A stretch of 8,968 bases of DNA from Pseudomonadota bacterium (GTDB taxonomy: Bacteria; Pseudomonadota; Alphaproteobacteria; Rhizobiales; Hyphomicrobiaceae). The translations under genes were made by a program, and so were the position numbers. Shown here piece by piece: positions 5,251 to 8,968 of this stretch. Every line of letters begins with the position of its first letter. Position 1 is the first letter of the stretch. Below the pieces are notes generated by a model. It did not search any database, was not told the DNA's origin, and worked only from the letters and a program-made list of their open reading frames with translations. The stretch covers positions 1 through 8,968 of the forward strand of contig JAEZHL010000152.1 in the NCBI GenBank assembly GCA_023416575.1, written 5' to 3'.

Positions 5251-6957
5251 CTACGCTTTCCTATCCATGACAGTGATGAGGACCTTGGCAATAGGCTTTT
5301 TGCCCCAGACCTGGTCGACCGCGGCCCGCACGCCGCGCCGGACCGCATCCCGGACGAGCTCCACGTCGCGGCGCTTGGCCGGTGGGATGCTGCGCAACGT
5401 GCCATCCACAGCAGTGAGGATGACATCGGCCATCGGCCGGCCGTCGGCGGTCTCGGTCGGCACGCCTTCCATGGCGAACTCCGGCTCGCCCAGCACCTCG
5501 CCGCGCGGACCCATGCCAATGGCGATCGCGACGATTCCGGCGTGCGAGAGCCGGCGCCGCTCCCGCACAGGGCCGCCCTCCGGCACGATCAGCCGCCCAT
5601 CGCGGTAGAGGCGGCCGACCGGCGCATCGTCGATGATGGCAACAGGATCGGGCGCCAGCCGAATCATCTGGCCGTTGCGGATCGCATGGACGTCGAGAAC
5701 CCCAGCCCCCCGGGCGAGCCACGCGTGCTCCTTGAGATGGCGCGCCTCGCCGTGCATCGGCACCGCGACCGCCGGGTTCAACCAGGCATACATCTGCTTC
5801 AGCTCATCCCGGCGCGGGTGGCCCGTGACGTGCACCAGGGCGTCAGCATCGGTGATGATGTCGACCCCGAGCAGCGCCAGGTTGTTCTGCACGCGCGCGA
5901 CCGGCTTCTCGTTTCCGGGAATCGTGCGCGAGGAGAAGATGACAAGATCGCCTTTGTCGAGGCGGATGTCCGGATGCTGGTTCTCCGCGATCCGGTTCAG
6001 CGCCGCGCGCTGCTCGCCCTGGCTCCCGGTGCACAGCATCAGGACCTCGTCCGGATCGAGATAGCTAAACTGCTGTTGATCCAGATAGCGGAAGTTCTCG
6101 GGCAGATAGCCCGTATCCATCGCCACCTGGATGACCCGGTGCATCGCGCGACCGGCGACGACGAGATGGCGGCGTGTGGCCCTCGCAGCGTCCGCGATGG
6201 CGCGGATGCGGGCCACGTTCGATGCGAAGGTCGTGACGGCGACCCGGCGCTTGGCTCCGGAAATGATTTTCCTGAGCGATTCGGCGACCTCGGTCTCGGA
6301 TGGCGACCGGCCCTCGCGGAACGCGTTCGTCGAATCGCAGATGAGTGCCCGCACGCCCTCGTCCGCGAAGCTGCGGATCTTGGCCTCGTCCGGCGGATCG
6401 CCGACGAGCGGCATCCGGTCGAGCTTCCAGTCGCCCGTATGGAACACGATGCCATGTGGCGTGCGGATGGCGACGCCCGACGGCTCCGGAATCGAGTGCG
6501 CCATAGTGACGAGCTCGACATCGAACGGGCCGACCTTGAAGCGCGAACCCATCTCGACGACGGTGATCGGGATCTTCGTGCCGCCGCCGTCCTCGGCCAT
6601 CTTGGAGCGCAGCATGCCGGCGGTGAACGGCGTGGCGTAGACGGGGACCTGCAGCCGCGGCCACAGATCGATCACGGCGCCGAGATGGTCCTCGTGGGCG
6701 TGGGTCAGGACGATCCCCGCCAGCGCGTGCCGCTCCTCCTCGATGAAACGCAGGTCCGGCAGGATGACATCGACACCGGGCTCGTTCTCCTCGGCGAACG
6801 TCACGCCGAGATCGACCATCAGCCACTGACGGGCGTCTTCAGGACCCATGCCGTAGAGGTAGACGTTGAGCCCGATCTCACCGAGGCCGCCGAGGCCCAT
6901 GAACACGAACTCGTCGGCGCCCGAAGCGCCACCGGAACCTCGCCGTCTCATCACCAT
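5251..6957 (-). CDS. rnj: Ribonuclease J
   Basis: Metallo-beta-lactamase/beta-CASP ribonuclease with 5'-exonuclease and endonuclease activity on mRNA and rRNA precursors in the cytoplasm; in alphaproteobacteria it matures 23S and 16S rRNA ends. The 568-residue product has GGLGEIGLNVYLYG (23-36), the zinc motif THAHEDH (85-91: His86, His88, Asp90, His91), His154, and Asp176 in FHTGDWKLD. The beta-CASP part (about 210-365) contains CTGSQGE (309-315) and FSSRTIPGNE. HVTGHPRRDEL (376-386) and PMHGE (His402) return to the lactamase fold, and a C-terminal domain occupies about 460-568. Length is normal. ATG at 6957 is preferred, with AAGGA 9 nt upstream; a second ATG lies at residue 3. The ATG shares its last genomic base with the birA TAA (TAATG), so translation is probably coupled. 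Confidence 0.96.
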   Translation of the reverse strand: MVMRRRGSGGASGADEFVFMGLGGLGEIGLNVYLYGMGPEDARQWLMVDLGVTFAEENEPGVDVILPDLRFIEEERHALAGIVLTHAHEDHLGAVIDLWPRLQVPVYATPFTAGMLRSKMAEDGGGTKIPITVVEMGSRFKVGPFDVELVTMAHSIPEPSGVAIRTPHGIVFHTGDWKLDRMPLVGDPPDEAKIRSFADEGVRALICDSTNAFREGRSPSETEVAESLRKIISGAKRRVAVTTFASNVARIRAIADAARATRRHLVVAGRAMHRVIQVAMDTGYLPENFRYLDQQQFSYLDPDEVLMLCTGSQGEQRAALNRIAENQHPDIRLDKGDLVIFSSRTIPGNEKPVARVQNNLALLGVDIITDADALVHVTGHPRRDELKQMYAWLNPAVAVPMHGEARHLKEHAWLARGAGVLDVHAIRNGQMIRLAPDPVAIIDDAPVGRLYRDGRLIVPEGGPVRERRRLSHAGIVAIAIGMGPRGEVLGEPEFAMEGVPTETADGRPMADVILTAVDGTLRSIPPAKRRDVELVRDAVRRGVRAAVDQVWGKKPIAKVLITVMDRKA

Positions 6958-7757
6958 TACCGCTGATCCTTCGCGCCCGCAGCCACCCCCAGCGCCACAT
7001 CACCGTACGTAAAGCGGCGGTCGATGCCGCCTTGATCTCGTAGAACGAGTGCTCCCTCCGCGTCGATCCCGAGGAAGTTGCCTTCCACAGTCTCCCGGCC
7101 GGTGTTGACGGTCATCGGCTCGCCAACGGCTCCTGCCCGTTGCAGCCATGCCTCACGCACGAGGCCAAACCCGGCGCCGTTGTTCCAGCGCCCGAGCCAA
7201 GTTTCCATGGCGACCGCCAATGCCTCGAGCATCCGCTCCGGCGTCGTGGGGCAACCGTGGGCGGCAAGATGGGTGACGGCGCGGCCGAGATCGCCAGGAT
7301 GGCCGGCGAGGTTGATGCCGATGCCGATTACCGCAAGGAAGGCACCCGCCGCACCCGGAACGGCCATGCTCTCGGGCAGGATGCCGACCAGCTTGGCTCC
7401 GTCGATCAGCAGGTCATTCGGCCACTTGAGGCGCAGACCCGGCAGCTCGCGACCATCCTCGGCCGCGACCGCGCGGATCGCATCCCAGGTTGCGACACCT
7501 CCGAGCAGGGACAGCTGATGGATGGCATCCGGCTGGCAGTCGACCCTGACGAGAAGGGAAGCGTAGAGGTTTCCCGGAACCGACACCCAGGTCCGGCCCG
7601 AGCGCCCGCGCCCGAGCGTCTGCGCGCCCGCCAGAATCCAAAGCGGCCCGGTCTCGCCTGCACAGGCGAGCCGGATCGCTTCGGCGTTGGTCGAGTCGAG
7701 CTCCTTGAACGTGAGGAGCCGGTAGCCGGGGGGGAGTGCTGGGACCGCCTGCGGCAT
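6957..7757 (-). CDS. birA: Biotin--[acetyl-CoA-carboxylase] ligase, no DNA-binding domain
   Basis: Makes biotinyl-AMP and transfers biotin to a lysine of biotin carboxyl-carrier domains (acetyl-CoA and propionyl-CoA carboxylases). The 266-residue product begins directly with the catalytic domain: FKELDSTNAEA (17-27), the biotinyl-AMP loop GRGRSGRTW (49-57), KWPNDLL with Lys111, the KLVGILPE strand (122-129) and GIGINL (145-150). A small C-terminal SH3-like domain (about 218-258, GRETVEGNFLGIDAEGALVL) follows. The N-terminal winged helix of E. coli BirA is missing, so this is a monofunctional ligase that cannot act as the biotin repressor. ATG at 7757 lies 9 nt after the nuoN stop, with GGGGG inside that gap and spaced 3 nt from the ATG. 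It overlaps the rnj start by one base, forming a tight nuoN-birA-rnj unit. Confidence 0.96.
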   Translation of the reverse strand: MPQAVPALPPGYRLLTFKELDSTNAEAIRLACAGETGPLWILAGAQTLGRGRSGRTWVSVPGNLYASLLVRVDCQPDAIHQLSLLGGVATWDAIRAVAAEDGRELPGLRLKWPNDLLIDGAKLVGILPESMAVPGAAGAFLAVIGIGINLAGHPGDLGRAVTHLAAHGCPTTPERMLEALAVAMETWLGRWNNGAGFGLVREAWLQRAGAVGEPMTVNTGRETVEGNFLGIDAEGALVLRDQGGIDRRFTYGDVALGVAAGAKDQR

Positions 7758-7766
7758 TGGCCCCCG

Positions 7767-8968
7767 TCAGTATCCCAGCGTGCGTGCCGCTGAACCCGCC
7801 GCGTTGAGGAGCGAGGACGGCACGTAAGGCACGATGAAGGCCAGCAGCACGATCGCGCAGCTCACCGCCATCACGAATCCGGCCTTCGCCCGCACCGGCA
7901 GGAAGGCATCCTTCGGCTCGTCGAAGAACATGATCTTGACGATCCGGAGGTAGTAGTACGCCGCTACAACGCTCGTCAGAACACCGATGACCGCCAGCAT
8001 GTAGAGGCCGGAGTTGATGGCGGCGAGGAAGACGTAGAACTTCGCGAAGAAGCCCGCGAACGGCGGAATGCCAGCCAGCGAGAACATCAACGCGCCAAGA
8101 ACGAACGCCATTGGCAGGTTGGTCTGCGCCAGCCCCGCGAGTTCGCCGATCTCCTCAGTCGGCCCATCCGAGCGGCGCATCGACAGAATGCACGCGAACG
8201 TGCCGAGCGTCATCACGAGATAGACGCCCATGTAGAGGATCACGCCTTGTGTGCCTTCCGCCGAGGCGGCCGCAAGGCCGACGAGCGAGAAGCCGACGTG
8301 GCCGATCGACGAGTACGCCATCAGGCGCTTGATGTTGCGCTGGCCGATGGCCGCGAACGAGCCGAGCAGCATCGAGGCGATAGAGAGGAACACGATCACC
8401 TGCTGCCACTGCGGGATCATGCCCTGGAACGCCGTCAGCAACAGCCGGACCAGCAGTGCCATCGCGGCAACCTTGGTCGCCGAGGCGAAGAAGGCAACGA
8501 CCGGTGTCGGCGCACCCTCGTAGACGTCGGGCGTCCACATGTGGAACGGCACGGCGGAGATCTTGAATGCCAGGCCGACGAGGACGAACACGAGCCCGAA
8601 GATCAGACCGATGTTGGCCCCTGCCCCGGACGCACCCGTGGCCGCACTCGCGATGGTGGCGAAGCTCGTCGAGCCGGTGAACCCGTAGACGAGCGAGGCG
8701 CCGTAGAGCAGCATCCCCGAGGCGAGCGCGCCGAGCACAAAGTACTTCAGTCCCGCCTCGCTCGAGCGCACCTGATCGCGGCGGATCGAGGCGAGGACGT
8801 AGGCCGCGAGGCTCTGCAGCTCGAGGCCAAGATAAAGCGAGAGCAGATCGCCCGCCGAGATCATGACGAGCATGCCCGTCGTGGCGAGCAGGATCAGCAC
8901 CGGATACTCGAAGCGCATCTGCCGGGTGTCGCTGAGATCATCGAACGACAGCAGCAACGCAGCGGCGG
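7767..8968 (-). CDS. nuoN: NADH-quinone oxidoreductase subunit N (5' end beyond window)
   Basis: Proton-pumping, antiporter-like membrane subunit of respiratory complex I. The frame is open to the right edge, so about 399 C-terminal residues of a protein usually near 480 are seen; the start is outside. Counting from the TTG at 8957, hallmarks are Glu46 in YLGLELQSLAAYVL, Lys71 in SSEAGLKYFVLGA, FKISAVPFHMWTPDVYEGAP (131-150), Lys162 in the SATKVAAM helix, NIKRLMAYSSIGHVGF (208-223), AGIPPFAGFFAKFYVF (295-310, Lys306 of the third channel) and YYYLRIVKIMF. The Glu and Lys residues line the proton path in this family. About ten hydrophobic helices can be traced. nuoN is normally the last gene of the nuo operon, and birA following by 9 nt is the usual alphaproteobacterial arrangement. 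Confidence 0.97.
   Translation of the reverse strand, partial: AAALLLSFDDLSDTRQMRFEYPVLILLATTGMLVMISAGDLLSLYLGLELQSLAAYVLASIRRDQVRSSEAGLKYFVLGALASGMLLYGASLVYGFTGSTSFATIASAATGASGAGANIGLIFGLVFVLVGLAFKISAVPFHMWTPDVYEGAPTPVVAFFASATKVAAMALLVRLLLTAFQGMIPQWQQVIVFLSIASMLLGSFAAIGQRNIKRLMAYSSIGHVGFSLVGLAAASAEGTQGVILYMGVYLVMTLGTFACILSMRRSDGPTEEIGELAGLAQTNLPMAFVLGALMFSLAGIPPFAGFFAKFYVFLAAINSGLYMLAVIGVLTSVVAAYYYLRIVKIMFFDEPKDAFLPVRAKAGFVMAVSCAIVLLAFIVPYVPSSLLNAAGSAARTLGY

Noticed and set aside
5242..6966. 574-codon plus-strand ORF antisense to rnj
   Set aside because: It exactly shadows rnj, gives an Arg/Asp/His/Leu-rich sequence without family features, and is expected when a GC-rich gene leaves few stops on the opposite strand.
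1..8968. CRISPR array, insertion sequence, phage or defence genes
   Set aside because: No regularly spaced repeats, transposase, integrase or defence-type proteins; nearly all coding space is housekeeping genes.

Overview
The window is GC-rich DNA from an alphaproteobacterial chromosome, most likely Hyphomicrobiales or a near relative. This is inferred from the gene order and from protein features: a compact bacterial-type ProRS without the insertion domain, an RNase J in a proteobacterium, a DUF1467 protein, and the order nuoN-birA-rnj-mce-DUF1467-proS-lolC-lolD, which I recognise as a conserved alphaproteobacterial neighbourhood. No phage, IS transposase, CRISPR, tRNA or rRNA was found.

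Layout. All well-supported genes but one are on the minus strand, so transcription runs right to left. From the right edge: nuoN (5' end cut off by the window), birA (9-nt gap), rnj (its ATG shares one base with the birA stop), a 132-nt gap, mce, DUF1467 (24-nt gap), a 650-nt gap without a convincing gene (3782-4431), proS, a 100-nt gap holding a candidate 29-codon ORF, lolC, and lolD (10-nt gap). At the left edge the 3' end of an unrecognised plus-strand gene converges on lolD.

The genes are mostly housekeeping. They cover respiratory complex I (NuoN), biotin attachment to carboxylases (BirA), RNA decay and maturation (RNase J), methylmalonyl-CoA epimerisation (MCE, functionally close to BirA because propionyl-CoA carboxylase is biotin-dependent), prolyl-tRNA charging (ProS), and lipoprotein release from the inner membrane (LolC/E-type permease plus LolD ATPase).

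Three places deserve a second look. First, the 650-nt gap upstream of proS holds a roughly 208-bp imperfect foldback with matching ends and a hairpin near its centre, plus two further strong hairpins. It could be a structured RNA, a MITE-like insertion or a long leader. Second, a 29-codon ORF has an ideal Shine-Dalgarno just after the proS stop, and its stop overlaps the lolC start. Third, the MCE carries Ala where the family usually has an active-site Glu. I found no strong evidence for a wholly new multi-gene system.
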